64,000 nt of DNA from assembly GCF_921293095.1 (NCBI RefSeq), contig NC_060252.1, positions 46,066,881-46,130,880 on the forward strand, read 5' to 3'. This stretch comes from Ischnura elegans. Taxonomy: Eukaryota > Arthropoda > Insecta > Odonata > Coenagrionidae. Positions within the stretch are counted from its first letter, which is position 1; each line of letters begins with the position of its first letter. The notes beneath the pieces were generated by a model. It had not been told where the DNA came from, made no database searches, and saw only the letters and a program-made list of their open reading frames with translations. The position numbers and the translations under genes are program-made. Positions 43,437 to 55,900 of this stretch are shown in pieces.

Positions 43437-43640
43437 ATTTTTAAAAATTTATTTATTTCCCACTACCCTGTAAACAACACATAACGGCCTTTACAAAGGG
43501 GGCTTAAACATTAACAAAGCGCAACACAAACATCCATTCCCTGTTTAGGGATCACTTACCCAGGCGGGATTCGAACCCACGACCTATGGGTTGGTAGGCG
43601 AGGATATTACCCCACCACCATCGAGCTTTGCTCTTGATGG
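43437..43640 (-). mobile_element. tRNA-derived SINE, copy 1
   Basis: On the minus strand the head reads CTCGATGGTGGTGGGGTAAT with a recognisable A box, and then GTGGGTTCGAATCCCGCC, a perfect pol III B box (GGTTCGAATCC). A body of about 130 bp follows and then an A-rich tail (AAATAAATAAATTTTT). Copy 2 shares the head and part of the body (GATGTTTGTGTTGCG against GATGCTTGTGATCGC). Confidence 0.82.
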
Positions 43641-43796
43641 CAAGATCTAGCCTCTGAATAAATGTTATTATGTTAGAAAGGACTAAACATGACAACATTT
43701 CCAATAAAAAGTGATCAATTTATTTTAATTCAGATCCGAAAAAAATATGCAAGAATTTTAACACGGTCCCATTATCATTGCATTCGTTTTGTATTA

Positions 43797-43890
43797 CGAG
43801 GTATCCTTGGTGGATCCCCCTCCCCAGAACAAAATACTGGATACGGCCTTGCTTTTGCCCCCCCAGAAAGAAATCCTGGATCCGCCCCTG
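43797..43890. mobile_element. hAT-type terminal repeat fragments
   Basis: Two copies of a similar end lie head to tail: TCCCCAGAACAAAATACTGG and CCCCAGAAAGAAATCCTGG, the second ending GATCCGCCCCTG. Read on the minus strand the outer end is CAGGGGCGGATCCAGGATTT, a hAT-type start like those at 8100 and 31628. No partner end or duplication is visible. Confidence 0.45.
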
Positions 43891-46667
43891 CATATTTATA
43901 AACATAAAATACATTATCTCTGTATTTCTAATCTTCCACGGAAAAACCATATTTATAAATTGAAGTGTCTTTGCGCACGTTAGGGGTTGTGCTACGATGA
44001 AAATTTACGCTTAGTAATAAATTTTGAAAACTTTCTTCCTCCTCGTGACTGACTTAAAATCTTAAATTAGAATCTCACCCCTCTATTTGCACATTCATTT
44101 TCCTCTTGAGGACCCCCAATAATTTGCCAACTGTTCTTGTGGTCAGGATGTTCATCCCATTCTCGCGTGGGCACATCAAAGGATACAGTATATTTTCAAT
44201 GTATTGAATAGCCTCCATCCTCTTCAGAGAATTTACTATCTATTAAAATGGAGTCTACTATGGCAACTGAAAATATCAGAGATTACTGTTTCATTGATTA
44301 TCACCTGCAGTGGACTGCTTGACTCTCCTTTCCATATTCATTCAACCACAATACCTCTCACTCTGAATGAGATGCATTAAAAATGTCTAATTATTGGAAG
44401 AATCACCTGAAATTTGAAGCGATTCCTAATACTTCACTCTTATTTCACGCTACGTTTCTTCCCGCTGCAGCTTCTTCAGCAATTCCTGAGCAACTTTTCT
44501 ACCTTTTTGATCATATTGATCTATTTCACCGATAACTGCATTTCGTACTCCTCTTTGATCGCGTTAGAATTTGACTTCATCATCCCAAGCACACTTATCC
44601 AAGAGATTAACGGCACTTTTTTCCTCGTGCATAAAAAGCTCAGTGGCTTTGCTCCTTACAGACGCAGTGTCGAACAAATCAATTTTTGATACGAAAGGCT
44701 TTCTTCTCTTCATCTCCATGGCAGTTCCCGTTCTCTTTTTATGCTGTCGCACGTTCCTCCATTATTTGTGTATTTTTCCTAACTTTTAAATCGCCTTTAT
44801 TTCCGTATTCTCCTTTTGTTAAAAATGAAACACATTTCTGACGGTTTTTCTTGCACTAAGTCTAATAAATTTCAAACCCCTATTTCGAACCCGGCTGAAA
44901 AAAGCACACAGTACTTCTCTCACTGTAAGTAACTTTGAGCCAAGTATTTATTCACTTTATTTTCCAGTCATTTTAATAATCTGAATTTAGTATTGATGTA
45001 GTAATTAGCCTTTCCTTGTTGACCTAAACTTAAGCTGAACGTCACGAGTATCCATGATAAACTAGTTATTTCGCTACTAGGATATTTTGGCTATCTCGAT
45101 GGCCCATTACCGAACTGAAAAATAACTTTGAGTTTTCAAGAAATGGGAGTACATCATTAGTACCATTACCTTCCTACTTTTTCCTCGCGGTGCAGATGAC
45201 CTCAGCTGTCGGTCATCTCCTACACCTAATTCGTTTTTAGGTTTTCATGTATCTACTCCCTTTTTATGTTAGGGTTCGTATCTTCAACCACTACAGTTTA
45301 TTAATTTTGAAGATAATAATTCGGTAAAACACATCGAAGACACTGATATTATTTAACATAGTCTGGATATTCTGTAAAATTGTTTGGATTTTTGGTTGAT
45401 ATTTGAGTAGCCACCCCATAGCCCTTTTATGTGAGCGCGCAAAGCCATGTTCTGTTTATTAACGGGAGGCAATAATTCTAGACTGGCATGGAAAAACCCT
45501 AGTTTAATTCGAGAGTGGGTACTTTGTTCGTTCTCAACAGAGTTGATTGGCTTCTTCTTGCATCTGTGTTTTTTTTCACCCTCGGCGCCAGAAATGCGTC
45601 CATGTCTAATAGTTACTCTCTCTCTTGGCTCTCGTAGCTTGACTTTCGAGTTGAATGGGCACTTATTTTTCTCCTGTGACTGATGCCTGCTCTGGTCCTT
45701 TCGCAACGAGCATTTTAAAACCGAATAAAGATCGCGGGCTCTTGATGGGTTCGTGATTTTTTCCAGCCATTAAACGAGCGAGTAGCGTCCCTCGAGTTGC
45801 GAGCAAGTGACTCAATTTTCATTCTTGCGCTCTTGTTGGTATTCTCTCTAGGAAATCTGTGCTCTTCGATCGAAGGCTTTGATTGCGGCGAGAGGCAAGG
45901 ACGCTCCGCCGTAAAAATATGTGAGCGCTCGTAAAAACAGTTTAGAGACGTAGCTTAGACCCATGCCCCTTGCCGCCACCGTTCTCTTTCGAGCAACTTC
46001 GCAGAATTCTCTCCAAGGGGACTACTAAAACGAGGCCCTGGTGCCTCCCTCAGAAACATTATTTATTTATTTTGTTACTTTGGGCTGGGCGCTTTTTAAT
46101 CGGATTTCAAAAATGTTCGCTGCGGGGCGAGGAGTGCAAAGCAAACAATTTATTATTAATATTTGCAATCACGAACAATATCATTGAAGAGTTATGAATT
46201 TGACAGGTTACGTCATCTCGAACATAAATTTAAATTTACAGCCCTAATTATGGCTTATATATCCGTGAAATTCGGTTAGCTCTGCCATAAGCGCGGCTTT
46301 TGTGAACTCATTCAAATGCGTAGTGGGTGACAACATATTCAGTGGCCTACTTGCCAACTCTCCATGAAAATAATCGTGATTCTCTCGAAAGCATTTCTCG
46401 TGAGATGAAATCTGTTTTATCCTTAGGTCTTCGCTGGCGGAGCGTAGCACTCCCGTTTTAACACCGAAACTGCAAGCGGACCATTACCTACTTTTCTTGT
46501 GTTGCGAGGTCTAGCGCTATGAAACCTATATTTAATTATATCTATTTCTGCTGGAGGCTTTCGCAGCGCTGGATTGCAGCCTCTCCATAGTTTTTGGGTT
46601 ATCTGCGTCGAAGTTATTTTCAAGATGACGTTTAGTGGCCTATGCTGGCCGCATCTTTAGATCAGGT
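43891..46667. other. unannotated stretch
   Basis: No transposon ends or recognisable exons. Minus-strand frames at 44564-44752 and 45353-45706 encode basic, low-complexity peptides with no family I can name. Confidence 0.4.
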
Positions 46668-46875
46668 CCAATTATATATTTTTATTTTATACTCTCAATA
46701 ACTTATTTTCTCATGCAAATATGCAGCTTAGTCCTCTCTTACGAGCAACATGTTAGGCGATCACAAGCATCAACGGCGGATGTAATGAAAGGCTACCCAG
46801 GCGGGATTCAGACCCGCTACTTCTGTTATGGCTGATGAGGACTTAACAACGCCACCACCGAGTCTGGTATTCTAT
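46668..46875 (-). mobile_element. tRNA-derived SINE, copy 2
   Basis: The minus strand reads CTCGGTGGTGGCGTTGTTAA, then GTAGCGGGTCTGAATCCCGC, where the B box differs from the consensus at one base. The remaining body runs to an A-rich tail near 46680-46700. The head agrees with copy 1 at 43437-43640. The left end is approximate. Confidence 0.78.
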
Positions 46876-47214
46876 AAACTTTTATTGTAATGGAAGCAAA
46901 GAGAATATGAAGCCACAATCACAATACCACAGATTTTTTAAAAATCCTTATAGGTGATTCATATTTTGCCATATTTTTCATGGGAATGATTTAATTCTTC
47001 TCTCTTAAACAGTTAATCCTCTATATTATTTCTACTGTATAGATACCTTTTTCTCAACTTATACGCAACCAAACTCTACAAATGAGGTACCAAAATGCAC
47101 AGAATTTATCAGAGAACATGTGACGGCATATCTTACTTCCTAAATATTTGCTATTGTTTCCTAAAATTGGTTTTAAAAAATTAAAAAAAATAATCGATAA
47201 AAAAAAAATAATAA

Positions 47215-47690
47215 TACATTCCGGCAAGATTGTACTCATCCCAACAATACAGTTAACGCCGTCGGATCCCACCATGCCTTTTAATTTGACTCGCAGACAA
47301 TTTCCCATTAAGGTTTCCTATGCGATGACTATTAACAAGGCTCAGGGTCAGACTTTGCGAAGAGCTGGCTTATTCCTTCGAGACCCTGTATTCTCTCGTG
47401 GCCAACTTTATGTAGCATTCTCTAGGGTAAGATCTTTTCAAAATATTTTTGTAAATATTAAGGAAAACGCTAAACAAGTATTAGCAGAGGATAGTGTAAT
47501 TACTTCCAATGTTGTGTTTAAAGAGGTCCTCTGGCCTCAATTTGTACATGAAAATTCCAATTAAATTTGTACATAAGACCCTGCCTTTTTTTTTTTTTAA
47601 TTAGAAACGCGCCTATCCCTCTGTGGACCTGAATTGAAAAGAGCGGGGGAAGCCCGCTGGGAGCGGGCGCATCACGCTCGTGACAATTTG
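47215..47690 (+). mobile_element. Helitron 3' fragment with helicase C-terminus
   Basis: An open frame (ending TAA at 47564) reads IPTIQLTPSDPTMPFNLTRR, QFPIKVSYAMTINKAQGQTL, RAGLFLRDPVFSRGQLYVAF and SRVRSF. These are the last motifs (V and VI) of the PIF1-like helicase of Helitron rolling-circle transposons. The fragment is truncated near 47215, with no Rep domain. About 80-120 bp after the stop is GCCCGCTGGGAGCGGGC, a 6-bp stem hairpin resembling the 3' hairpin that Helitrons carry near their end. A final CTRR is not clearly preserved. Confidence 0.8.
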
Positions 47691-50344
47691 TTCTTCTTAT
47701 CCTTTAATTTCCTATCTTTTACATATATCATTTTACTAACAGTTGCATCATTATTCATATAATGTAAGTCATATTTGCATGAGTATAATTCTCCATCTGA
47801 AGTTTTATGGCTGTGACTTCTTTTGATAATTTGCGACATTTTAAAAGAGTTACTTTCTAGGCTTTTCCATTCTCTATATCCCTCGAGGCACAAAGTAATA
47901 AGCTGTGTTAGTTTAGCTACTTTAAAAATATACAGGAATAAATATTTCCTCAAATGTAACGGGGCATCGTGACGATAGTTTTGTCATACCGAAGAAAGAA
48001 ATGAGAAATAAGAAATTTATAAATACCGATTCTCCCAGAATTAAATTATTTCCTTGATAGAAAACGGTTTCCTTTTCTCTTTAGAGTTTCAAATTCTACT
48101 AATATATTTTTTAGACGGAAAATGTCTTCAAAGAGTCAGTTTTGGCAATTCAGAGTAGAATTTGTAACTGCTGGTAAAAAAGCGACCTTGTAGCTAGGGC
48201 TATTAATGCCGATGAAACTAGCCATAATTTTGAGTTTTAAATTGAGCAATTTTTACGATTCAGACCGAAATAGCGGCGCCATATTTTTCAGCAAGCTTGA
48301 AGTAAAAGATATTTTATTGGAATTTCCTTCTAAAAATAATACAAATCAATGTGCATAAAAAATAATTGAAGCTGTCGGACGATCATAATAAGGAATGGAG
48401 CCTCCACGTCGTTTCGCTGTGATCAAAAGACAGTCTTTCTCCTCGGCTCTTTTCTGAGAGCTCATTCCCTCAGGCTATTTGGAGTGTCTTGTTCCAAGCA
48501 CCTTAATCTCAGAGAATGAATCGGATCGTTTGCCGATCCCAGGTTGGGACCAGTTGACCGGTTTCCATCAACCCTGATGGGTGTTTATTATATAAACGTG
48601 TATTCTATCTTATTATCATCGGCACTAAAGTGGTCTCAGGCCCATTCCGTGTTCGAATGTAACTCTTTTATGGCTGCTGCTGAGACTGTTAGAAACAAAA
48701 CTTATTTATTTTCAGATGGTTGAAACGTGACAATTTAAATTAAGGCGTTTGAATTAAAATACTTCTTAAGTAATTATCCACAGCTTTAATTTCATGCGCG
48801 CCAAACCAGGTGTCGATGGGTGACCGTCATTTCCAAGGAGCAAAACGAGCAAAGTAATGTCTCAGTTGCTGCGGGGAAAAAATACTTCTGGGGTGAAGGA
48901 TAGGGATTGAGGGTTTTGTATACGACACAAAACAAGCTTGCCAGGTACCGAAATGTCAACAGAAACCATGAACACAATCATGGTAAATGGCATTTCTTAT
49001 ATCTTCTTCAGGGCTATGAGTGATAATGGTTACAATAAATTGATGCATGAAGTCGTTAAAGAACGTGAAAATGTTTTTTTTTCACATTTGTATAGTAAAA
49101 ATATGAAAAGTATTCAATTGTATCTACATAAACGAAAAAGAAGAGACAAGAATTTTGAAAAACATTATTTGCACAAATTTGTTTATTGTTTGTACTAAAC
49201 TAGTACAACATCATAGTTACCATCATTTTGGATTTATTAAATAAAAATAAATTTTAATTAAATTGTCTGTTTCTTACATTTTATTGCAGCTATTTTGTTT
49301 TTAGAGATATGGATCATTCCTCTAAATAATCGATATTAAGTGTGTAAAATACTTCCACGCTAGTTCTCTGGTGTTAACCCGAGCGAGCACCACGTCATTC
49401 TTGACTGCAAGAACCCCCTCTCGGATCTCTTGCCATTCACTTACCTTTCCCTTGTTGATAGCCTTAACCCTCCCCTCTCCCTTCCGCTGGAATGCCCCAT
49501 TCCAGTATTTCATGAAGGAAACTCCAATCTCTGCGTTCTCTTTTTCAAGCGAGCATCACTTTGCCACCCTCACTACGCTAATGGATTTTTTTACGCCGCT
49601 CATCATCTGTCGAAACCTCACTAAAAAGCATTCGCGCCATCTAATCTGCTGGCGGCTGAGCTCCTCGAGCTCAGAACATGAATCGCTTTTAATCCATCTG
49701 TTTCGAGCGGCGTAGAAAATTAAATAAAATATATCTAGCTTACATGGACGGCTGCTCACGCATTCGATAAATTCTTAGTTGTCTTGCTCCATTTGATATT
49801 TCATATCACGAAACGTATTCTCAAATGTTTTGTTCGAAGCTCTTCACATCCCTTTCATTTCTAACTGCTTCCTTCCCATGTTAAATCCTTACTGTATCAG
49901 ACATCGTTATTAGATTACTGACTGCAATCTCTATCGTCATAGATTTTTACTTTTGCCTTGTTTTCAATTCGGTCAGCTTTTCGAGGCTACTCGATGGGTT
50001 GAATAAAACCCATTCGACTCGAGGTGGCATAAAGAAGAATGTTGAATTTATTATTTTTTTGCATTTTCATTGCCTTTATAAATAATTCGAACCATTAGTA
50101 ACTATGACTGAATCCAATTAGGCCCTTGTTTGTAGTTTAGAATTCAAATTCTACTGACAAACATCTTCGTGCTAAAATCACTTATGGTACAGAGTGAAGG
50201 AGCGTTAAATGTACGCCGATCATGTACTTCGTATTTTTATTATTATCTTGGGTGAAGCTTGCTCTGACATATTTGTTGACACTTGTGGCAAGAAATTTTG
50301 CTATCATCCGATGTGGACCTTGTTTTAATTGAGGTAGACCAGAT
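47691..50344. other. unannotated stretch
   Basis: I see no supported gene. Small frames at 48938-49198 and on the minus strand at 49322-49759 do not match anything known. Confidence 0.4.
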
Positions 50345-50891
50345 ATGAACGATAAACATTTGAATAATTTGCAGTGGATCGTCAGTAGAATAACCCTAGC
50401 GAAGATGGCATTCCTGAAACAGAGAAGTCTCTTAAAAGCTGGGAATAAATGCGTTGATTTGAGGGCACAATTCAACTGGACTCACATTTGGGATGTCTTT
50501 ATTGTAGTGAGGCATGGATCATGTCAGTATCGGAGAAATCAAGATCGTCAGCTTTCCAAATGTGGAAATAGAGAAGAATTTAGAATATCAAATTGAAATC
50601 GTGTTAGAAATGAGGAAATTCTAAGAAGATTAGGAAGGAAGAGAATTCTTTTGAAAACATTGGGTTGAAGACGGGGTAAATTAATCGAGTACATCGTTGG
50701 ACACGATGGTCTGATGCAAGGGCAGGTGGAAGGTAAGACCGCCAGAGAAAGGCTTCACATGACATAAATAGAACAGATGATGAAGTATGTTTAGTAAAAG
50801 AACTATGTGATCGTCAAAAGATTACCTGATGAGAGAAATAAGTGGAGGTAGGTACTTCAGACGAATCTTAGGATTGATGACTGATGATGAT
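50345..50891 (+). mobile_element. old RTE copy, C-terminal part
   Basis: It matches the young RTE from VSRITLAKMAFLKQRSLLKAGN (compare ISRIAQAKRAFHQKRDLLTAGN) to the end GGATTGATGACTGATGATGAT, with the same GAT tail. Divergence is high, with several frameshifts and stops. This is the fourth copy of the family in the window. Confidence 0.8.
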
Positions 50892-51726
50892 GGAACACCC
50901 AAAAAAATAAATAAATTTGCCGCCATCCAATGGAGACACTGTTTTTTTCTGGTGTCTTACCGAATTGCATGCATTTATTTTGCGGTGTTTTGCGGTAAAA
51001 ATCACCGCAAGAGCGTGTTTTATTTTTCATGCGAAAATGAAGGTCTCTCCTCCCACACGCCTTTGCGGAAACTGGCCGGGTTCCATGCGGACAGATCGGC
51101 CGCCGCCCGTGAGTGGGATGAGGGATTCTAATATAATTGCCGCTTCCCTGTGCGCCAGGGCAGTCGGAAAGTGGATATATCCTTTGGTTCTCCATCGGCC
51201 TCCGTCGGATGGCTTTTTAAGAGCAGGGGCGGATACCCAGGGGTTTTTCTCCGCGCTTCGCCGAACCCACTCCCGTTCATCACCGAGAGGCGGCGGCGGA
51301 ATGTTTTGACTTTTTACCATTGCTCTTTTTGCCATCGCTCCTGCTTCGCTAGTTCCGTGGAACGAGACGGAATCCAAAAAGGAGGTACTGGAAGGATTCA
51401 TCTTCAAGGCGAGGGCGCGCTTTTGAGGTTGGGTGATAATAAAAATATTGAAGGGAGTATATTACAATGAAGAATTCTCTAGTCGGCCTCTAGATCTGTT
51501 GTCAGCCACTGCGCATGTATAATGAATGGGTTTTGCCACTCTCGTAGTTGAAGGGGAGAGCGATCCTAATTACTTAGAGAAATAATCTAAAATTAGGCTT
51601 ATTACGGAAATTTACATTCGTGATGCTATAATCTATCAAATTCACAAGTTTTCAACGCTAATCCATGTTATTTTAAATATTATATAGACAATATTGTGAA
51701 TAACTTTATTGCTCCCATCTCATCTT
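50892..51726. other. locally CpG-rich, unannotated
   Basis: From about 51040 to 51420 the sequence is rich in CpG with many overlapping frames on both strands, a typical effect of GC content and not of coding. It may be regulatory. At 51226 CAGGGGCGGATACCCAGG resembles a hAT end without a partner. Confidence 0.35.
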
Positions 51727-52221
51727 CAGGGTTTCCGGTGACCGGGGAAACCGGGAGAATCGGGAATTATGCGTGAATTCTTCATGAATTTTTGCTCCAA
51801 CCTGGAATTTCAAAATCTTTTATTTTAATTTCATTTCACAAATTTTGTCAGTTCAACACCCATTTTCTGGTTAAAATGCGCTTGCCGTAATTTGAAATAC
51901 AGTAGCTTAGCACAATTTTATGAAAAAAATGTATTTATCTATCTAAGTCTTAAAATAACAACGAATGCCTTGAGTTACCAAGTGGGGCATTCATAAATTA
52001 AGTGTTAAATTTCCATTTGTTAAGGGCAAGTCTTTAAATTAGGAACATAAAATAATCCATAAATATAATATTACTCATTTAAAAGTATTGATAATTTTGG
52101 GTGTTTTAAAATTCTTATCGATCGCAGTAATCACGTGATATTAACCTGGATTTTGTAAAATTTCCTTGGAGAACCTGGAATTATTCATGAATTGTTTTGA
52201 TTTGATTGGTTGGATATCCTG
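51727..52221. mobile_element. hAT-like MITE (about 495 bp)
   Basis: It starts CAGGGTTTCCGGTGACCGGG, followed by GGGAGAATCGGGAATT, and ends with the inverse of CAGGATATCC. Internal CCTGGAATT-type repeats near both ends point toward each other (GAATTC..TTCATGAAT on both sides). This style of end is known from arthropod hAT MITEs. A clean 8-bp duplication is not visible. Confidence 0.62.
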
Positions 52222-52671
52222 ATCTGAGCGCTGCGGGCATGTTTGAAAACCGATTTAAATGCGCCCAAGGAAAAACCAAAATTGAGCTTCAACGGGACGG
52301 ACTGGTGTCTCCTCTATGTAATCCCATTGGATAAGTATGAGTCGCGGCGTCTCGTCGGCTCAAGAGGCGTTATAAAGGGAAGTGCGTGAGGGCGGGGTGA
52401 GGATGGATGGACGTGGGTGACAAAAGATGGCGCGGGAGGCGTGTAATGAATACCCTCGATCTTTCCGATGCGAGGTGTATCCCTGGACCGAAAGGGGCTG
52501 CTTTGTTAGAAGTGTGGGAGGACGTCCGCTGGTTTGGTTTCCACCCTTCTAAAGGGAGGGGACTTCCTTCTAAAGCCCGCTCTCCGATATTCACTGCAAT
52601 AATTGCTTCCTACCGACCAAATGTTTGGAAAAATATATCGGTTTGACGGCGGCTTCAAACGGATATTTAAA
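52222..52671. other. unannotated spacer
   Basis: Frames overlap on both strands at 52370-52646, but none is recognised. Confidence 0.4.
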
Positions 52672-52967
52672 TACAGTAGAACCTCGCTTTACGATATTAA
52701 TGCGTTCCGGAGGACCGATCGCAAAGCGAATCCCTTCGTGTGTTGAACCGGCATTATTTCTGGAAGAGGAATCACTAACATCAACGCGTGTAAATGTTGC
52801 TCAGATAAAAAAGTATTTCATTAAAAATAGTAGACGGAGAATAACATAATTGATGAAATGCTGTGGGAGTGGAAATTGGAAATTTTCAAATGCATGCGCA
52901 GAATCGGCTGTGATCTAATGGGATTCCGTCGTAAGTTGGACTCATCGTGTAGAGTGATTTTACTGTA
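52672..52967. mobile_element. pogo/Tigger-like MITE (292 bp) with TA duplication
   Basis: The element is 52674-52965 between TA dinucleotides. Ends are CAGTAGAACCTCGCTTTACG and, from the right, CAGTAAAATCACTCTACACG, with matching inner words (AAAGCGAATCCCTTCG against GTCCAACTTACGACGG style). The CAGT-AACCTC start and TA target are pogo/Tigger traits. It has no coding sequence. Confidence 0.75.
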
Positions 52968-55900
52968 TTCCTACTAGATCCGTTTTATTTTAGAGCTCTG
53001 CCCTGCTACTCTTTGTCAATTTGAAATAAATATTATACGCAAGGTAATAATGAGAAATTTCGGCCCTCCTAGTACCTTGTGCGAATTCTTAAGTTCTTCT
53101 TGCTTCCCATGATGAAGAATTTCTGTCGAATTATGAGCTCTTCGTTTTTTTCCAAACACATGTTAACCTTTTTCTTCTACCCCACTTCATAGATTTAGTC
53201 ACTTTTTTGAAAATACCATTTTCCTAAAAACTCAAATCCGTTAATAATCTATTACCCTGTAAGAAAAATATTGATAAAAATGTTGTTATTGGGCATAATT
53301 CCGTATTCCTTATCTGTTCAAGATTTTATATAAATTCAATTAATTTTCGTGGTGTATTTTTTGTTTTTCCAACAAATTTTTCGCCGTGTATTTAAGTGAA
53401 GAAATAAGAAAAATTAGGGAGGATAATGAAATTATAAAAACGATCGATAATGATAAGCATGTTTACTTCCCTACATTCGTTTGATGCTTATCTGAAGGTT
53501 ATAGTGATGCACGAGTGATAAAATTTAAGTGTAGGGAATTAAGTTTTCGGTGGGAAAAGGTATAAAATTTTAGGTATCAATGTGCATGAAAGATTTTTGG
53601 TGGAATGCCCCATAGCCATCGAGGGAATGGGCCGTTATTTCGTCAAAATACTCGTCTTCTGCCCTCCCATCACCCTAGGCATGCTCTCCCAGTTCACCCT
53701 TTATTATATCTTATCATGTTTATAACTAACCATATTTCATTCTGTATCAGCCTTCTTATAACATCATCGAGAAATTCCTCCTCGTTTCACAAGTCCAATT
53801 ATTATCATATGTGAAGCTCTCTGTTTTCCCCTTTTTACGTCTCTCCTAAGCTCCATTATACTATTGGCATCAATCTGAGGTAGCGTAATTTAATCTCGTA
53901 TTAATTATCAAATGATGGCAATTATTTCCAAACCTCGTAGTTTTGCAAAATTCGTCCCTCGTGAAATACGAGTGATACAAAATTATCGTATCGGCCTTTG
54001 ATTATTTGGAATGAGAGTTTAAATGATTGTAATTATTAAGTATCTTCTGGTAGTGCGTGGAAAGTTAGTTCTTGCTCATTCGCGATAAGAATCTTCACAT
54101 ACATACGACCCCATGAGTGGTGTCAATAGGCGAAACATCTCTGGAATTTCATACCAAATATCTAATATTTATTACTACCTACAGATTAAAAATTTATTTA
54201 CAATGTTCTAAACTCACATATTGGATGGCGTGATTTCCATTCCTCTACTGATTTCAGAGTGCCTACTCGATCCACACGTTCGCATTCGTTACTCCCTATG
54301 CCTACCCTTAGACTATATCTCGTCAAGCTCTCACTCCACCGCCGCCGTTACTCATTTATGAATTCATTGGCGGTAATATTGATCCATTTTTCTGCCCTCA
54401 AACTTATTTATCAATATTGCCATGTCCCATTTCCCACCGAATAAATAAACCTCTTTCTCTTCCTCCCTTTCCACTGTCTGGTATGTGTTATCTTTACTAT
54501 TTTTAGCATGTACTCTTTGTTTTGATTGCTTGCATTTATATTTCATCTTTGTTAGTGCATCACTGTAAATTGTTGGGAATGCTGTATATGAGAAATTACT
54601 TAAATAAATAAATAAAAGTCCTTGTGGGCAAAACATTGCATTGAATACGAAAGTTAAAAAACGGGGACCTGTCGAAACCTGGGCCAGTGTGTGCTGCACT
54701 GTGACTAATTACTAAGTACATTTCTTCTGTCATCTTTTACCTTTAGTTGAGGCCAATATCATTAATACCGGACGCGGTATTCGGATCTCGTTTTTCGTCG
54801 AGCTCGTGAACTCCGGAACAACACCCGATTAGTGCCTTTCCCCGTTTCCTTCCTCCGCCCTTCGCATGTTTTGACTTTTACGCACCCGTCTGCTTTATAT
54901 TTAAATTAATTCCGTGTTTTGCTCCTCGAGTAAAGCCGTTCGTCCCACTCTCCCTTTTCTTTTGCTCCCTGGACAATTCTTATTCGTGCTGGACCACCGA
55001 GTCGTGTCACGCGACCCATTCGCGCCGCCTCTTCTCCACGGTTCCTTTTTGCTCGTAATGTCTTCATTTAAAGCCAGTCTGGAATACGCTGGAAGTATTT
55101 TCCATATTCGATTTTGGATCCGGTTTCGTTATTATTTCAGCACTTCTTTGAGTGAGCTTTTTATCTCAAATTTCGAGTATCAGCCACTCAATTGGTTTTA
55201 CTTGGATTCCTTGCATTCCCCTCCCCGTCATTTAGTATGAGTGATTGAAAATTATGGTTATTTAGGGTATCCAAAGGTCCCCGAAATACAGGAATCGTTA
55301 TTGAAGTTAAACCAACGCGATTGAGCGAACTTTTGAGAGTATTGAGTCATCTGCCGAGAGTATAGGATTTTCAGAGGCAAATTTCTCCCTGTCCTGGACA
55401 GTGGGCAGTGTGAGAGGATGAAGTATTTTTCTTACGCTTTCAGTCATCGTAGATGGGCGGAGGACTCATATCAACGCAGTCGTCGTTATAGCGTCCGGGA
55501 GGGTTTCCAGAGGAGGAAACCAGTCCGCCTATGTGCTCCAACGATTTTGGTGCTGTTTCAAGTTCTATCGGAGATTTAGGGTGGAGGAGAATTAAGAGCG
55601 AGAAGGGAGGAGAAGCGAGTGAAAATATGACTAGGCGTGCAATTGGAAACGAGTGAAATGTACGCAGGGGACGAGACCTCATGAATCCTCAAGTAACGAA
55701 TGCGTTTACGATTGTCAGATTGAATAATTACACCTGGATCGCGAATCGATCCAGAGCACTTGGTTGTATCCGTTCATTTCCCCATCCAGGATTCAGATTT
55801 ATTGGTTTTAATGATTAAATACTGATTTTTTTTGGATTTCCCTATTATAGTCGACCCATAATTACGGCAATAAAGTGGTTGAACAGAGAACTCCAGCATT

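Noticed and set aside
44564-44752. Minus-strand frame with KIDLFDTASVRSKATELF
   Set aside because: It vaguely recalls a motif in insect proteins of unknown function, but the match is too loose to name.
49322-49759. Two adjacent minus-strand frames that might be one degraded gene
   Set aside because: No known motif in either, and a stop and frame change lie between them.
50829-51470. Several overlapping frames of 100-130 codons on both strands
   Set aside because: They result from the GC-rich, stop-poor composition and match no family.
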